A stretch of 64,000 nucleotides of DNA from Corynebacterium tuberculostearicum (GCF_030503735.1 NZ_CP073096.1:62001-126000), one strand, 5' to 3'. Counted from the first letter of the stretch, positions 1 through 9,447 are shown. Notes: generated by a model not told the origin, from the letters alone. Program-made: numbers and translations.

Positions 1-9
1 CTGGCGGCC

Positions 10-321
10 ATGCGCACTCTCTATCTCGTCCTTGCCGCACTCGCCTGCGTCGCCGCGGTGGTAGCCCGCGCCGCTACGGGAACGCCGTGGCTACCGCTAG
101 TCGCCCTCATCATTGGCGGTGTTTTTCTGGTTTTGGCGCTGCGGAGCAACTTCGAGCCGGCCAAAGAAGCCACCTTCGAGGATTTGGATAAGGAACAGCG
201 CGCGGAGCTGCAACGCCTGCTGGCCAATGGCCAGTTTGGCGCCGCAGTAAGCCAAGTGCGCCTGTGGTTTCGGGGCACCTCGCAGGAGCGTGCCGAAGAG
301 ATAGTTAAACAACTCGCATAG
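10..321 (+). CDS. Small two-helix membrane protein upstream of ndk
   Basis: A 103-residue protein of unknown function. Two hydrophobic segments (about residues 3-20 and 27-45) are followed by a charged, helical cytoplasmic tail of about 55 residues. The ATG at 10 gives an N-terminus that begins directly with a membrane helix. The frame is open back to base 1, so the gene could start upstream of the window. It lies 79 bp before ndk on the same strand. Corynebacteria and mycobacteria often carry a small membrane protein between folC and ndk, and this may be its counterpart, but I cannot assign a family from sequence alone. Confidence is good that it is a gene, low for any role. Confidence 0.7.
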   Translation: MRTLYLVLAALACVAAVVARAATGTPWLPLVALIIGGVFLVLALRSNFEPAKEATFEDLDKEQRAELQRLLANGQFGAAVSQVRLWFRGTSQERAEEIVKQLA

Positions 322-400
322 CCCTGGACCCCCATACTTTTACCCCAAAGTAATACCCCAGCGCGCGACGCATGCGTGCGGTTTCGGTACAGTGTGGGGC

Positions 401-811
401 ATGACTGAACGTACACTGATTCTCATCAAGCCGGACGGCGTAAAGAACGGCCACGTAGGCGAAATCATTTCCCGCATCGAGCGCAAGGGCCTGAAGCTGG
501 CCGAGCTCGACCTGCGCGTTGCGGACCGCGAGACCGCGGAGAAGCACTACGAGGAGCACAAGGATAAGCCATTCTTCGGTGACCTCGTCGAGTTCATCAC
601 CTCCGCACCGCTTATCGCTGGTGTTGTCGAGGGCGAGCGTGCCATCGAGGCATGGCGTCAGCTGGCTGGCGGCACTGACCCAGTATCTAAGGCAACCCCG
701 GGCACCATCCGCGGTGACTTCGCTTTGACTGTGGGCGAGAATATCGTGCACGGCTCCGACTCCCCAGAGTCCGCTGAGCGCGAAATCGCTATCTGGTTCC
801 CGAACCTTTAA
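401..811 (+). CDS. ndk: Nucleoside diphosphate kinase
   Basis: Cytoplasmic enzyme that transfers the gamma phosphate of ATP to nucleoside diphosphates through a phosphohistidine. The protein has 136 residues, the usual size, and begins [14 protein letters not shown]. The catalytic histidine is H117 in the motif [16 protein letters not shown] at 392 would add three residues (MWG), but the ATG at 401 matches the family start. A strong intrinsic terminator follows 26 bases after the stop, so this gene ends its transcription unit. Confidence 0.97.
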   Translation: MTERTLILIKPDGVKNGHVGEIISRIERKGLKLAELDLRVADRETAEKHYEEHKDKPFFGDLVEFITSAPLIAGVVEGERAIEAWRQLAGGTDPVSKATPGTIRGDFALTVGENIVHGSDSPESAEREIAIWFPNL

Positions 812-836
812 AGCCTTTATAGCGTTTCGTACGCAC

Positions 837-865
837 TTAAGCCCGAGCCACCGGCTCGGGCTTAA
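837..865 (+). terminator. Intrinsic terminator of ndk
   Basis: A perfect 13-bp stem (837-849 paired with 853-865) with a 3-nt loop, ACC. The stem ends with TTAA on both sides, so it could also work on the opposite strand. There is only a short T-run after it. Confidence 0.85.
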
Positions 866-972
866 TTCATAGCGTCACCCGGTCCTTCGTTATATGGGCA
901 GCGAGCAGGAGCACAACACGCCTACACTGGTGCGGCTAAGAACTATTTTCAACAGGACGTAGGGAGGCGCAT

Positions 973-2277
973 ATGCGCGGCTACGCGGTCGTAGACATTG
1001 AGACCACCGGATTTTCCTATAAGCACGGGCACCGCATCGTTGAAATTGGCGTCGTGGAGCTATCGCCGGAAGGAGCAGTGCAGGATTCCTGGGAAACACT
1101 CATTAACCCGCAACGCCATATGGCGGCCACGGAAATTCATGGCATTTCCGCCTCTGATGTTCTAGGCGCGCCCACCTTTGTGCAAGTAGCGGACAAGCTG
1201 GCTTATTCTCTTGAGGACCGCATATTCGTTGCTCACAATGCGGGATTTGATCGGACCTTTATTCAGTCCGAGCTGCTGGCTTGTCGAGCCTGTTCTGAAG
1301 AGGCGTTGCCGGCGATCGATACGGCCGTATTGGCACGCAGGTATCTTGGTCTTCCCAAGGTGAAACTGGGGGATTGCTGCGCCCATCTGGGAATTCATAA
1401 TGAATTGGCACACTCCGCATTGGCGGATGCGATGGCCACGGCGCAGCTATTCCAGCATTTCCTGGCCAATACCCCGGCAGCCCAAGAGAACTATATGAGT
1501 GAGCGCTTGGCTGAGCAACAGCTGTATCGCAGCCTGGCACCCCACCCGGGTTGGGCGGAGCCGGCACTTCTTAGCCGCGCAGCTGCGGAATCCGCCAAGC
1601 AAGCGGCACAGTACGGCGGCTGGTTCGCCGGGCTCGTCGCACAACGTGAGACGCCATCGAATACGGCTGCGGAAGACTATTTCAAGCTCCTCGATGCCGC
1701 CTTGCTTGACCGCCGCCTCTCCGCCACCGAGCAAACCCAATTGCTGGCCTTTGCTCAAGCACATGGGCTCGATGAACATGGCCTGCGCGAGCTGCATGAA
1801 GCCTATATCACGCTGCTGATTGAAGAAGCCTGGGCTGATGGTGTTGTCACGGCTGAGGAAGGCACCATCCTGGCTTCTGCCGGACGAGCCTTGGGGATCC
1901 CGGCTGCTGATATCGAGGCTGCCTTAGATCCCGACACCGCTCCACAGGCAGAAGGTCGGCATGGTGCCTCTAGCGAAGAGGCGCCGCAAGGTTCTGAAGA
2001 GGACGGCAGTGTTGGCGGACTCGCCTGCATGGGCGGCATTGTGGTGAGCGCTGGCGAGCGAGTAACCATTACCGGCGCTAAGGCCTACTCGACTGCGGAA
2101 TGGGAAGAGTATTTTGCCGCGCACGGCGTGGAAATTGGCGGCCTAGCCAAAAAGACCAAGGTGCTCATCGCCGGTGACCCGGACTCGCAATCGGGCAAAG
2201 CCAAGAAAGCGAAGCAGTATGGCATTCCCATCGTTGCGGAAGACGTCGCCCGTGAGGTCATTCGCTTTGCTGATTAG
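973..2277 (+). CDS. DnaQ-like 3'-5' exonuclease with TerB-like and BRCT domains
   Basis: A 434-residue exonuclease of the DEDDh family, usually annotated as a DNA polymerase III epsilon-like protein. Exo I is D8/E10 in VVDIETTGF, Exo II is in FVAHNAGFD, and Exo III is HSALADAMA, which gives the DEDDh histidine. The exonuclease fills about residues 1-165. A helical region resembling TerB follows (about 235-320), then a BRCT domain (about 350-434, with VVSAGERVTITG and the lysine-rich KKTKVLIAGD). The ATG at 973 has an AGGGAGG ribosome site at 961-967. The BRCT domain suggests a role in DNA repair or processing, as in actinobacterial relatives; this is inferred from domains. Confidence 0.9.
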   Translation: MRGYAVVDIETTGFSYKHGHRIVEIGVVELSPEGAVQDSWETLINPQRHMAATEIHGISASDVLGAPTFVQVADKLAYSLEDRIFVAHNAGFDRTFIQSELLACRACSEEALPAIDTAVLARRYLGLPKVKLGDCCAHLGIHNELAHSALADAMATAQLFQHFLANTPAAQENYMSERLAEQQLYRSLAPHPGWAEPALLSRAAAESAKQAAQYGGWFAGLVAQRETPSNTAAEDYFKLLDAALLDRRLSATEQTQLLAFAQAHGLDEHGLRELHEAYITLLIEEAWADGVVTAEEGTILASAGRALGIPAADIEAALDPDTAPQAEGRHGASSEEAPQGSEEDGSVGGLACMGGIVVSAGERVTITGAKAYSTAEWEEYFAAHGVEIGGLAKKTKVLIAGDPDSQSGKAKKAKQYGIPIVAEDVAREVIRFAD

Positions 2278-2290
2278 CTCCAGCGTTGTC

Positions 2291-2641
2291 TTAGTCAAAT
2301 GAGAGGAGCTGGCGCAATTCAGTGAAGGCCTGTTTTTGCACTCGGTGAGTAACTGTTCGGCCGCACTGTTGCTTGATTAAAAGCCCGGATTCTCGCATGC
2401 GAGCAAGGTGATGCGAGACCGTCGGTTGGCTAAGGCCGGAAAGCGCGGTCAACTCCGTAACACTCATCGGGCCGCAGCCCTCGTCGCACAAAATGGATAA
2501 CAGGCTCAGGCGGGCTGGGTCAGCAAGGACCTTAAATTGCTGGGAAAAGCGCAGGGAGTCGCTCTGGCTGAGCGGCCCACTGCTCAGTGAGCAGCACTCC
2601 GCGTCGGGGGTGTTATCGGCATTGCTAGGGGAGGAGTCCAT
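2291..2641 (-). CDS. arsR: ArsR/SmtB-family arsenite-responsive repressor
   Basis: Winged-helix repressor of 116 residues from the ATG at 2641; a GTG at 2647 would add two residues. The recognition helix region is LSQPTVSHHLARMRESGLL. It lacks the CxC pair in the DNA-binding helix used by E. coli ArsR. Instead it has C16-C17 near the N-terminus and C52 and C56 after the second helix. This matches the C15-C16-C55 arsenite site described for C. glutamicum ArsR, shifted by one residue. It is divergent from acr3 with a perfect inverted repeat between them, so it most likely represses both genes until As(III) or Sb(III) binds. Confidence 0.92.
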   Translation of the reverse strand: MDSSPSNADNTPDAECCSLSSGPLSQSDSLRFSQQFKVLADPARLSLLSILCDEGCGPMSVTELTALSGLSQPTVSHHLARMRESGLLIKQQCGRTVTHRVQKQAFTELRQLLSFD

Positions 2642-2676
2642 GCACACAGTATAAGGACTCTGCTTCTCACTCCGTT

Positions 2677-2696
2677 ATATTGACGAGTATCAATAT
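2677..2696. promoter_or_regulatory. Probable ArsR operator between arsR and acr3
   Basis: Perfect inverted repeat ATATTGA-N6-TCAATAT in the 109-bp divergent region. The size and A/T-rich half-sites are typical of ArsR/SmtB operators. It lies about 36 bases upstream of the arsR start and 55 upstream of acr3, so bound repressor could block both promoters. Confidence 0.85.
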
Positions 2697-2750
2697 GGGT
2701 GATTAAAGTACTGCCTTGAAAGTTGAATTCCTCGTCGCACAAGGAGAGCC

Positions 2751-3815
2751 ATGGCCGTTCCGCAACGCCCGCAGTTGTCATTTCTCGATAGATTCCTTCC
2801 CGTGTGGATTATCATCGCCATGGCCGTGGGGCTATTGATTGGGCACTTCCTGCCAGGTATTGGAAAGGCCCTATCTGCTTTAGAGGTAGGCGGTATTTCC
2901 CTTCCAATCGCGCTGGGCCTGCTAGTTATGATGTATCCGCCCCTGGCCAAAGTCCGCTACGAAAAGACTCGGGATATCGCCGCTGATGGCCGCTTGATGG
3001 TGGTTTCCATCGTACTGAACTGGCTGGTGGGCCCCGCATTGATGTTCACCCTGGCGTGGATATTTCTGGCCGATCAACCCGAGCTGCGAACCGGCTTGAT
3101 TATCGTCGGATTGGCACGCTGTATCGCAATGGTCTTAGTCTGGTCCGACCTCTCCTGCGCCGACCGAGAGGCCACCGCCGTTCTCGTGGCCATTAATTCT
3201 ATATTCCAGGTAGCTATGTTCGGAGTGCTGGGATGGTTTTATCTGCAGATTCTGCCTGGGTGGTTGGGGCTAGATACCACCTCTGCGGATTTCTCTTTCT
3301 GGTCTATTGTTACCGCGGTCCTCGTATTTTTGGGAGTGCCCCTGTTGCTAGGTGTGCTCTCACGGGTCTGGGGAGAAAAGGCCAAAGGCCGCCAATGGTA
3401 TGAAAGCCGCTTCCTTCCGGCAGTTTCTCCCTTGGCGATGATCGGCTTGCTCTACACCATTGTGTTGTTGTTCTCCCTTCAAGGGGAACAATTGGTAGCG
3501 CAGCCCACGGCGGTGGTCAAGGTTGCGATCCCGTTGGTCATTTACTTCGTTGGAATGTTTTTCTTGGCTCTGGGCGTCGCAAAGTTGGTGGGAATGAACT
3601 ACGCGCAATCCGCTTCTGTAGCATTTACCGCGGCAGGTAATAACTTCGAATTAGCCATTGCGGTTTCCATCGGCACTTTTGGCGCTGCTTCCGCGCAGGC
3701 ACTAGCCGGCACCATCGGACCGCTCATTGAGATTCCGGTGCTTGTGGGACTCGTGTACGTGATGCTCTGGATAGGACCGAAGCTATTTCCGGGAGACACA
3801 ACCTTGCCGCGTTAA
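2751..3815 (+). CDS. acr3: Arsenite efflux permease, ACR3 family
   Basis: Inner-membrane carrier that exports arsenite (and possibly antimonite) using the proton motive force. The 354-residue length and about ten hydrophobic segments fit ACR3. The fourth segment has the essential cysteine in GLARCIAMVLVW, and a later helix has the family signature AAGNNFELAIAV. The ATG at 2751 has AAGGAG at 2741-2746. No arsenate reductase (arsC) lies nearby, so arsenate resistance would need a reductase encoded elsewhere. The stop overlaps the end of the convergent membrane-protein gene by 4 bases. Confidence 0.95.
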   Translation: MAVPQRPQLSFLDRFLPVWIIIAMAVGLLIGHFLPGIGKALSALEVGGISLPIALGLLVMMYPPLAKVRYEKTRDIAADGRLMVVSIVLNWLVGPALMFTLAWIFLADQPELRTGLIIVGLARCIAMVLVWSDLSCADREATAVLVAINSIFQVAMFGVLGWFYLQILPGWLGLDTTSADFSFWSIVTAVLVFLGVPLLLGVLSRVWGEKAKGRQWYESRFLPAVSPLAMIGLLYTIVLLFSLQGEQLVAQPTAVVKVAIPLVIYFVGMFFLALGVAKLVGMNYAQSASVAFTAAGNNFELAIAVSIGTFGAASAQALAGTIGPLIEIPVLVGLVYVMLWIGPKLFPGDTTLPR

Positions 3816-4627
3816 CGCTTGCCCAATTGGTAGAGGCAACGAACCCCGGTTGGTGTGACGGTGTTTTTCCAGTCCTTGGGGGCAGAGCGCAAGGCGATGC
3901 GGTCAAGTTTTACTAGGCCCGCCTGTGCCAATTCATCAAGGTGCTCGCATACTAGGTCGAGATCAACCTGCATGAATTTGGACAGGGCCCTAGCGGAGAT
4001 GGTATTTCCCTGCACCGCGCCGCCGGCTATGAGGGCGGTGAGGATGTCCGAGTGGGCGTCGGCAAGCTGCAGGCGAGCCTGCGTTACTCCTTCGAGCGGA
4101 TCTTTTTCCAGGATCTTGTTAATGCGCCGCCGGCCAATCCGAAAGGACTGGGAAAACATCGCCCACAGCCCCAAAGGCAAACCAAATGCCCACCACGCCC
4201 CGGATAGGACACCGGCAATGGGCGGGGCAAGTTCTACCTCTGGCACCAGCCCGGCTGCACTCAGTGGCGCCATGGCCAGCGGTGCAGCAATGGGAATAAG
4301 GGGTGCGATATAGGCAATGGTGGGATAGTCTCCCTCGCGGTACTCCTCCTGCGCGGCGTTAATGCCGCGTGGGTAGTTGCGGATGAGATGCACAAACCCC
4401 AGCACCGCAAAGATAGCGAAAATACCGGCTCCCACCAGCATATAATTCACTCCAGTTTGGGCGAATCCAATGGCAAAGCCCGCAGGTACGCCGAAGTAAA
4501 GTGCCGAGCGTGCGGGAATTTCATTGCGCTGCCGATACTGCGCCAGCTCGCGGGCGGGGAGTCGTGCTAGTTCTGCCACCCTGTCAACATAACACCGCCT
4601 GCCAGCCTGGCTGTGTTTCTGTGACAC
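3812..4627 (-). CDS. Membrane protein with C-terminal winged-helix-like domain
   Basis: A 271-residue protein of unknown function. Four hydrophobic segments lie roughly at residues 43-60, 64-82, 105-125 and 138-160. The cytoplasmic C-terminus (about 190-271) reads like a winged helix, with SARALSKFMQVDLDLVCEHL followed by a wing-like GLVKLDRI. The start is uncertain: the GTG at 4627 gives the longest form, a GTG at 4576 would give a shorter one, and neither has a clear ribosome site. It is divergent from rne across about 150 bp and overlaps the end of acr3. It could be a membrane-tied regulator, but this is inference only. Confidence 0.75.
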   Translation of the reverse strand: MSQKHSQAGRRCYVDRVAELARLPARELAQYRQRNEIPARSALYFGVPAGFAIGFAQTGVNYMLVGAGIFAIFAVLGFVHLIRNYPRGINAAQEEYREGDYPTIAYIAPLIPIAAPLAMAPLSAAGLVPEVELAPPIAGVLSGAWWAFGLPLGLWAMFSQSFRIGRRRINKILEKDPLEGVTQARLQLADAHSDILTALIAGGAVQGNTISARALSKFMQVDLDLVCEHLDELAQAGLVKLDRIALRSAPKDWKNTVTPTGVRCLYQLGKR

Positions 4628-4779
4628 AATGGGGGATAGCGCGTACGAGACGCCAAAACTTCATACCCACAAACTTTTATAGCGCGCAGAATGCCTCGCG
4701 CGGCGGCGGTACAGTCCAAGGCTGTGCCTGCGCCCGAGGCCGCGCCAAATACGAACGATGTACAGGAGTAAGCCCGAAC

Positions 4780-7700
4780 ATGGTGGCACAGAACTCTCAA
4801 GAAGCAACTGAAAATCTCAAGGCGGCGGCGTCTTTGGCCCAGAACCTAGACCGCGGCCAGCTCAAGGACAAGACCCGCGTCTATGCCCTGGCCAAGCAGC
4901 TGGGGCTTTCCTCGCGCGAACTGGTGGCACAGCTTAAGAACATGGGCCTGAAAAAGAGCGCGCAGAGCTCCCTCACCCGCGAGGAAGCAGGCCAAGTACT
5001 GGATGCTGTGGCGAATGCCGCCGCGCTTGCCGACGCCCCCTCGGCCCAACCCTCCACTTCCCACACCGCCGACTCCACTGCGGAACCGGCCGAAGAGCCA
5101 GCCAAGAAGCCCGCGAAAAAGCGTGCCAAGCGCGCCCGCAAGGCCACGCGCAAGTCCGCTGCCGCAGCGCCAAAGAAGGCTGCAGATGTCCCTGAGACAG
5201 CAGAGCAGTCCGCGGAAGAGGAAGAATACCTGCGCCATCGCGTGCGCAAAAACGTGGACAATGAGATCTCGCAGATCGAAGACAAGGTAGAAGCTTCGCT
5301 CGCCCACGCTGCGGCCGAAACCGCTGATTCCACAGATGAACAGGAAGAAAGGGTAGAGGAGGCACAGGCCGGCACGCTGGATACCGGCACGGTCGATGCG
5401 GCAAAGCTGCACGAGGCGCTTGCAGAGGCAGGCGAGGATTTCGAGGATGACTACTATGCTCCGCACATCGTCTCGCGCGCTGAGTCCGAAGAAGACTCTG
5501 GTCACTATGACTTTGCGCCCATCTTCCTAGCCCCGCAGCAGGATGACACGGCCGTTTCCGGAGGTGCGGTTGAAGAAGTAGAGGAAGATTCCTCTGATAG
5601 CGATGACAATGACATCAGTGATACGGAGAACGACCACGCACATGGCCACTCCACGGCCAGCCGCGGTTCTAGAAAGTCCGAAGGTCGCCGCCGTGGCCGC
5701 CGCGGAGCGTCCCGTGGACGCGGGGCCGACTCCAACCAGGGCGAGCACGTGGGTGAGCCCGAGCACATCGAAGAACCCAAAGCCATTCGTGGTTCCACGC
5801 GAATTGAAGCCCAGAAGCGCCGCCGCGCAGAACTGCGCGAAAAGGGCCGCAACCGCCAGCACATTGTCTCCCAAGCGGAGTTCCTTGCCCGCCGCGAAGC
5901 CGTGGAACGCACCATGGTGGTGCGCGATAAAGAGCGCGAGGATGGCGCTGGCATCATCACCCAGGTGGGCGTGCTAGAAGATGATCTGCTAGTAGAGCAC
6001 TTCGTGACCACCGAGTCCCAGGCCTCGCTCATTGGCAATATCTACTTGGGTCGCGTCCAAAATGTGCTCCCGTCTATGGAGGCGGCCTTCGTGGACATCG
6101 GACAGGGCCGAAACGGCGTGCTCTATGCCGGTGAAATCGATTGGCGCAAGACCAAGCTGCACGGACGCGCCCGCAAGGTAGAAAACGCCTTGAAGTCCGG
6201 CGATCAGGTGCTAGTGCAAGTGGCCAAAGATCCCATCGGCCACAAGGGCGCGCGCCTGACCACCCAGATTTCCCTTGCCGGACGCTACCTGGTCTACGTC
6301 CCCGGCGGCCGCAGCGCCGGCATTTCCCGCAAACTGCCCGCCCCGGAGCGCAAGCGCTTGAAGGATATCCTCGGCCGGGTAGTGCCGGGCGATGGCGGCG
6401 CGATTATCCGCACCGCTGCCGAAAATGTTCCGGAAGAGGCCATTGCTACCGATGTCAACCGCCTGCACAGCCGGTGGGAAGACATCATTGCCCACGCCAA
6501 GAAGGAAAAGTCCTCCAAGGGCGCCAAGCCGGTGACCATGTATGAAGAGCCAAACATGCTCATCAAGGTGGTGCGCGATCTCTTCAACGAGGATTTCACC
6601 GAGCTCATCGTCGATGGCAAGCGTTCTTTCAATACCGTGCGCGCCTACGTCGATTCCATGGCGCCGGACCTTGCGGACCGTGTGGTGCGCTACCGTGCCA
6701 AGGACCACGGCGGGCAGGACGCCTTCGAGGCTTACCGCATAGACGAGCAGCTGCATAAGGCGCTCTCGCGCAAGGTGTGGTTGCCCTCCGGCGGCACGTT
6801 GGTCATCGACCGCACCGAGGCCATGACCGTCATTGACGTCAATACCGGAAAATTCACCGGTTCTGGCGGCAACCTGGAAGAAACGGTAACCCGCAATAAC
6901 CTGGAGGCGGCCGAAGAAATCGTGCGCCAGATGCGCCTGCGCGATCTCGGCGGCATGATCGTGGTGGACTTTATCGATATGGTCCTGCCGGAAAATCAGG
7001 ACTTGGTCCTGCGCCGCCTGAAGGAGGCTTTGGGCCGCGATCGCACCCGCCACCAAGTATCCGAGGTTACCTCCCTGGGCCTAGTTCAGATGACCCGCAA
7101 GCGCTTGGGCACCGGCCTGGTGGAGACATTTTCCACCGAGTGCGAGTGCTGCAATGGCCGCGGCATCATCATTCACCAGTACCCGGTGGATGAGGCCGAG
7201 GAGGATCAGCGTTCTAAGCACTCTGGCCGCAAGTCGAAGCAACACAAGACGCCGCACCACGATCCCCAGCAGCACCCGGCTGCGGTGGCGCTGCATAAGC
7301 ATGAACTTGACGACACCCCAGGTTCCTCCAAACCCAAGCGATTCAAGAAGACCGAGACGCCGGTCTATGGCACTGAGCGCGAAGACTCTGCTCGGGAATC
7401 TGCGCAGGCCGCAAAGACCTCGCTGGAAGATCTCGTAGCCAACGTTGTCGTGGATGAGCGTGACACGGACGAATCGGACTTCGGCGCGCAGGCACAGAAA
7501 CGAGACGAGGATCGCGGCAAGGAGCGCGGAGGCGGCCGAGGCCGCCGCCGCGCACACAAGAAGAGCCAGGCTGAAGTATCCGATATCGAGGCCATCGCGT
7601 ATGCTGCGGCGGATAATGCCGCTGAAAACGATGAGGACCAAGAGTTCAATTCCTACGTCCCCGACGCGGATACGGACGCAGATTCGGGTGCCATCGCAAA

Positions 7701-8595
7701 GGCCCACCCTGACGCTGGGTCGGGATCCAAACGCGGCAAGAAGCCGCGCCGGGCGACGCGCCGTTCCAAGGCCACGCGCACTGCCGCAAGCAGCGACCAG
7801 AGCGCATCGGAGCAGGCTCCAGAAAAGTTAACTGAACAGACCTATGAAAAAGCCGTGGCCGAGTTTGAGGCTTCCCCGCGCCGCAAGCGCCGTACCCGCG
7901 GCAATTCGCGCTCCGATAGGCGCCCGCAGCCGCAGGACTTCGCAATCTACGGTGGGCAGGAGTCTGGCGTTCGCAAGTCCTCCCAAAATGTGCCTGCCGG
8001 AGACGACGGTAGCGCCAACGACAGAGAGCCCCAGCAGGGGCAGACCGGCTCGCGCGAAGATCGCAAAGGTCGCGCTCGTGGCCGCCGTCGGTCGGTCCGC
8101 ACCCAGCAGACCAAGCGCCGTACCACTTCGCGCGTGCCGCACCAGGTGAAGGAGAAGGCACAGGAATACGAGCGTGAGCAGGCGGGCGGATCTGCCGAGC
8201 AGCGGCATGCAAAGGCTGCTGGTGCCGCGCGTGCGGGGCGTACTGGCGGTAGAGGCCGCGGACGTCGTCGCGCGGTGCGCCGGTCTGCCCTCAAGAAGGC
8301 GGTAGCAGAGAACCCGAAGGCAAAGAAATCCGTTCAGACGCATGCTCCGCAACAGGAAAGCTCGCTGAAAAGCCCTGGTTCGGGTCAGCAGGCGGCTGCG
8401 GGCGAAACCAAGGTGCTGCGCCGTGGAAAGAAGCGGGCGGTGCGTAAAAAGGGGACGTCGGCAAGAGCAAGAGCCCCAAAGGTGCAGGATAACGGCGCCC
8501 AAAAGCAGCCTGCCGCGACCGGCGCCAACCAGGATAAGGCGCACGCTAAGTCAGGACGCGGCCGGCGCCGTGTAGCACGGCGAAGCACGTCTTAG
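4780..8595 (+). CDS. rne: Ribonuclease E/G with very long disordered arms
   Basis: Endoribonuclease for mRNA decay and rRNA maturation, 1271 residues. The N-terminal arm (about 1-390) is low-complexity, alternating Lys/Arg-rich and Glu/Asp-rich tracts. The S1 domain and catalytic core follow (about 390-820). They include the Mg-binding MTVIDVNTG segment, VVDFIDMV, and the zinc-link cysteines in ECECCNGRG. The C-terminal arm (about 830-1271) is again disordered, with many Arg/Lys clusters such as RGRGRRRA, likely for RNA and partner binding. The ATG at 4780 was chosen over the longer frame from 4501 because of AGGAG at 4764-4768 and because the upstream extension looks non-coding. Actinobacterial homologues share this layout of a central core between long arms. 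Confidence 0.95.
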   Translation: MVAQNSQEATENLKAAASLAQNLDRGQLKDKTRVYALAKQLGLSSRELVAQLKNMGLKKSAQSSLTREEAGQVLDAVANAAALADAPSAQPSTSHTADSTAEPAEEPAKKPAKKRAKRARKATRKSAAAAPKKAADVPETAEQSAEEEEYLRHRVRKNVDNEISQIEDKVEASLAHAAAETADSTDEQEERVEEAQAGTLDTGTVDAAKLHEALAEAGEDFEDDYYAPHIVSRAESEEDSGHYDFAPIFLAPQQDDTAVSGGAVEEVEEDSSDSDDNDISDTENDHAHGHSTASRGSRKSEGRRRGRRGASRGRGADSNQGEHVGEPEHIEEPKAIRGSTRIEAQKRRRAELREKGRNRQHIVSQAEFLARREAVERTMVVRDKEREDGAGIITQVGVLEDDLLVEHFVTTESQASLIGNIYLGRVQNVLPSMEAAFVDIGQGRNGVLYAGEIDWRKTKLHGRARKVENALKSGDQVLVQVAKDPIGHKGARLTTQISLAGRYLVYVPGGRSAGISRKLPAPERKRLKDILGRVVPGDGGAIIRTAAENVPEEAIATDVNRLHSRWEDIIAHAKKEKSSKGAKPVTMYEEPNMLIKVVRDLFNEDFTELIVDGKRSFNTVRAYVDSMAPDLADRVVRYRAKDHGGQDAFEAYRIDEQLHKALSRKVWLPSGGTLVIDRTEAMTVIDVNTGKFTGSGGNLEETVTRNNLEAAEEIVRQMRLRDLGGMIVVDFIDMVLPENQDLVLRRLKEALGRDRTRHQVSEVTSLGLVQMTRKRLGTGLVETFSTECECCNGRGIIIHQYPVDEAEEDQRSKHSGRKSKQHKTPHHDPQQHPAAVALHKHELDDTPGSSKPKRFKKTETPVYGTEREDSARESAQAAKTSLEDLVANVVVDERDTDESDFGAQAQKRDEDRGKERGGGRGRRRAHKKSQAEVSDIEAIAYAAADNAAENDEDQEFNSYVPDADTDADSGAIAKAHPDAGSGSKRGKKPRRATRRSKATRTAASSDQSASEQAPEKLTEQTYEKAVAEFEASPRRKRRTRGNSRSDRRPQPQDFAIYGGQESGVRKSSQNVPAGDDGSANDREPQQGQTGSREDRKGRARGRRRSVRTQQTKRRTTSRVPHQVKEKAQEYEREQAGGSAEQRHAKAAGAARAGRTGGRGRGRRRAVRRSALKKAVAENPKAKKSVQTHAPQQESSLKSPGSGQQAAAGETKVLRRGKKRAVRKKGTSARARAPKVQDNGAQKQPAATGANQDKAHAKSGRGRRRVARRSTS

Positions 8596-8606
8596 GGCTA
8601 CGCCAC

Positions 8607-8643
8607 GCGGGCACAAATAGCGTGGTTTGTATTTTGTGCCCGC
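8607..8643 (+). terminator. Hairpin after rne
   Basis: Perfect 11-bp stem GCGGGCACAAA (8607-8617) with TTTGTGCCCGC (8633-8643). CCACGC (8603-8608) can instead pair with GCGTGG (8620-8625), so two folds compete. No T-run follows, so termination is probable rather than certain; it could also be a processing element for rne mRNA. Confidence 0.6.
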
Positions 8644-8821
8644 TACGGGGTAGTCTTTGACAGTCGCTGTTTAGTACTCACGGCGCTGGATCAGTCCGAC
8701 ACTCACTAAGTGAGCTGTGCGGGCATGTTCGCGCGGGAACTAAACGCAATATGTAAGTGTCCATTCGGAATGTGGCCTCCCCGGTTGCTTCCGAGCGAGT
8801 TTAGATAAGGGGTAACCCTCT
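8644..8821 (+). promoter_or_regulatory. rplU upstream region with TTGACA box and small palindrome
   Basis: Non-coding leader before the L21 gene. A TTGACA at 8657-8662 could be a -35 element, but I see no convincing -10 at the usual distance. A short palindrome CTCACT-A-AGTGAG lies at 8702-8714. Ribosomal-protein operons often carry autoregulatory leaders, and this stretch could be one, but no specific known leader fold is recognised. A ribosome site (GATAAGGGG) precedes the rplU start. Confidence 0.4.
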
Positions 8822-9127
8822 ATGTACGCGATCGTCAAGACCGGCGGCAAGCAGTACAAGGTTGCTGAAGGTGACCTCGTCAAGGTCGAGAAGATCGAGG
8901 GTGAGCCAGGCTCTGCCGTAGCTCTCACCCCGGTTCTGCTCGTCGATGGCGCCGATGTTAAGTCCAAGGCATCCGACTTGGAGAAGGTTTCTGTTTCTGC
9001 AGAGATCGTTGAGCAGGGTAAGGGCCCGAAGGTCGATATCCTGAAGTACAAGAACAAGACTGGTTACAAGAGGCGTCTGGGCCACCGTCAGCCTGTGACC
9101 ACCTTGAAGATCACCGGTATCAAGTAA
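8822..9127 (+). CDS. rplU: 50S ribosomal protein L21
   Basis: Ribosomal large-subunit protein of 101 residues that binds 23S rRNA. It starts [14 protein letters not shown] and ends with the conserved [14 protein letters not shown] segment. It is followed 41 bp downstream by rpmA, the universal L21-L27 pair, and the two are surely co-transcribed. Confidence 0.98.
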   Translation: MYAIVKTGGKQYKVAEGDLVKVEKIEGEPGSAVALTPVLLVDGADVKSKASDLEKVSVSAEIVEQGKGPKVDILKYKNKTGYKRRLGHRQPVTTLKITGIK

Positions 9128-9168
9128 GCCTTAACCGGCTGTAATTATCCCTAAAGGAGGGAAACCAC

Positions 9169-9447
9169 ATGGCACACAAGAAGGGTGCTTCCAGCTCCAG
9201 CAACGGTCGCGATTCCGAGTCCAAGCGTCTCGGTGTCAAGCGCTTCGGTGGTCAGCAGGTTAATGCCGGCGAGATCATCGTGCGTCAGCGCGGTACCAAG
9301 TTCCACCCAGGTGAGAACGTAGGCCGCGGCGGCGACGATACTCTGTTCGCGCTTGCAGCTGGCTCCGTTGAGTTCGGTATCAAGCGCGGCCGTCGTATGG
9401 TCAACATCGTTCCGGCTGAAGAGGTTGCTGCAGAAGCGACTGCCTAA
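9169..9447 (+). CDS. rpmA: 50S ribosomal protein L27
   Basis: Large-subunit protein of 92 residues. Its N-terminal tail reaches the peptidyl-transferase centre. It starts [16 protein letters not shown] without the long cleaved N-terminal peptide known from Firmicutes. The signature [14 protein letters not shown] is present. It has a strong AAAGGAGGG ribosome site. In most bacteria obg follows directly; here a terminator and a 12-kb pilus island separate them. Confidence 0.98.
   Translation: MAHKKGASSSSNGRDSESKRLGVKRFGGQQVNAGEIIVRQRGTKFHPGENVGRGGDDTLFALAAGSVEFGIKRGRRMVNIVPAEEVAAEATA

Noticed and set aside
4501..4779. Longer start for RNase E/G
   Set aside because: The added 93 residues have no family likeness and overlap the divergent gene; AGGAG precedes the ATG at 4780.
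6211..7056. 281-residue open frame antisense to rne
   Set aside because: It mirrors the codon pattern of the catalytic core and has no ribosome site or recognisable domain.
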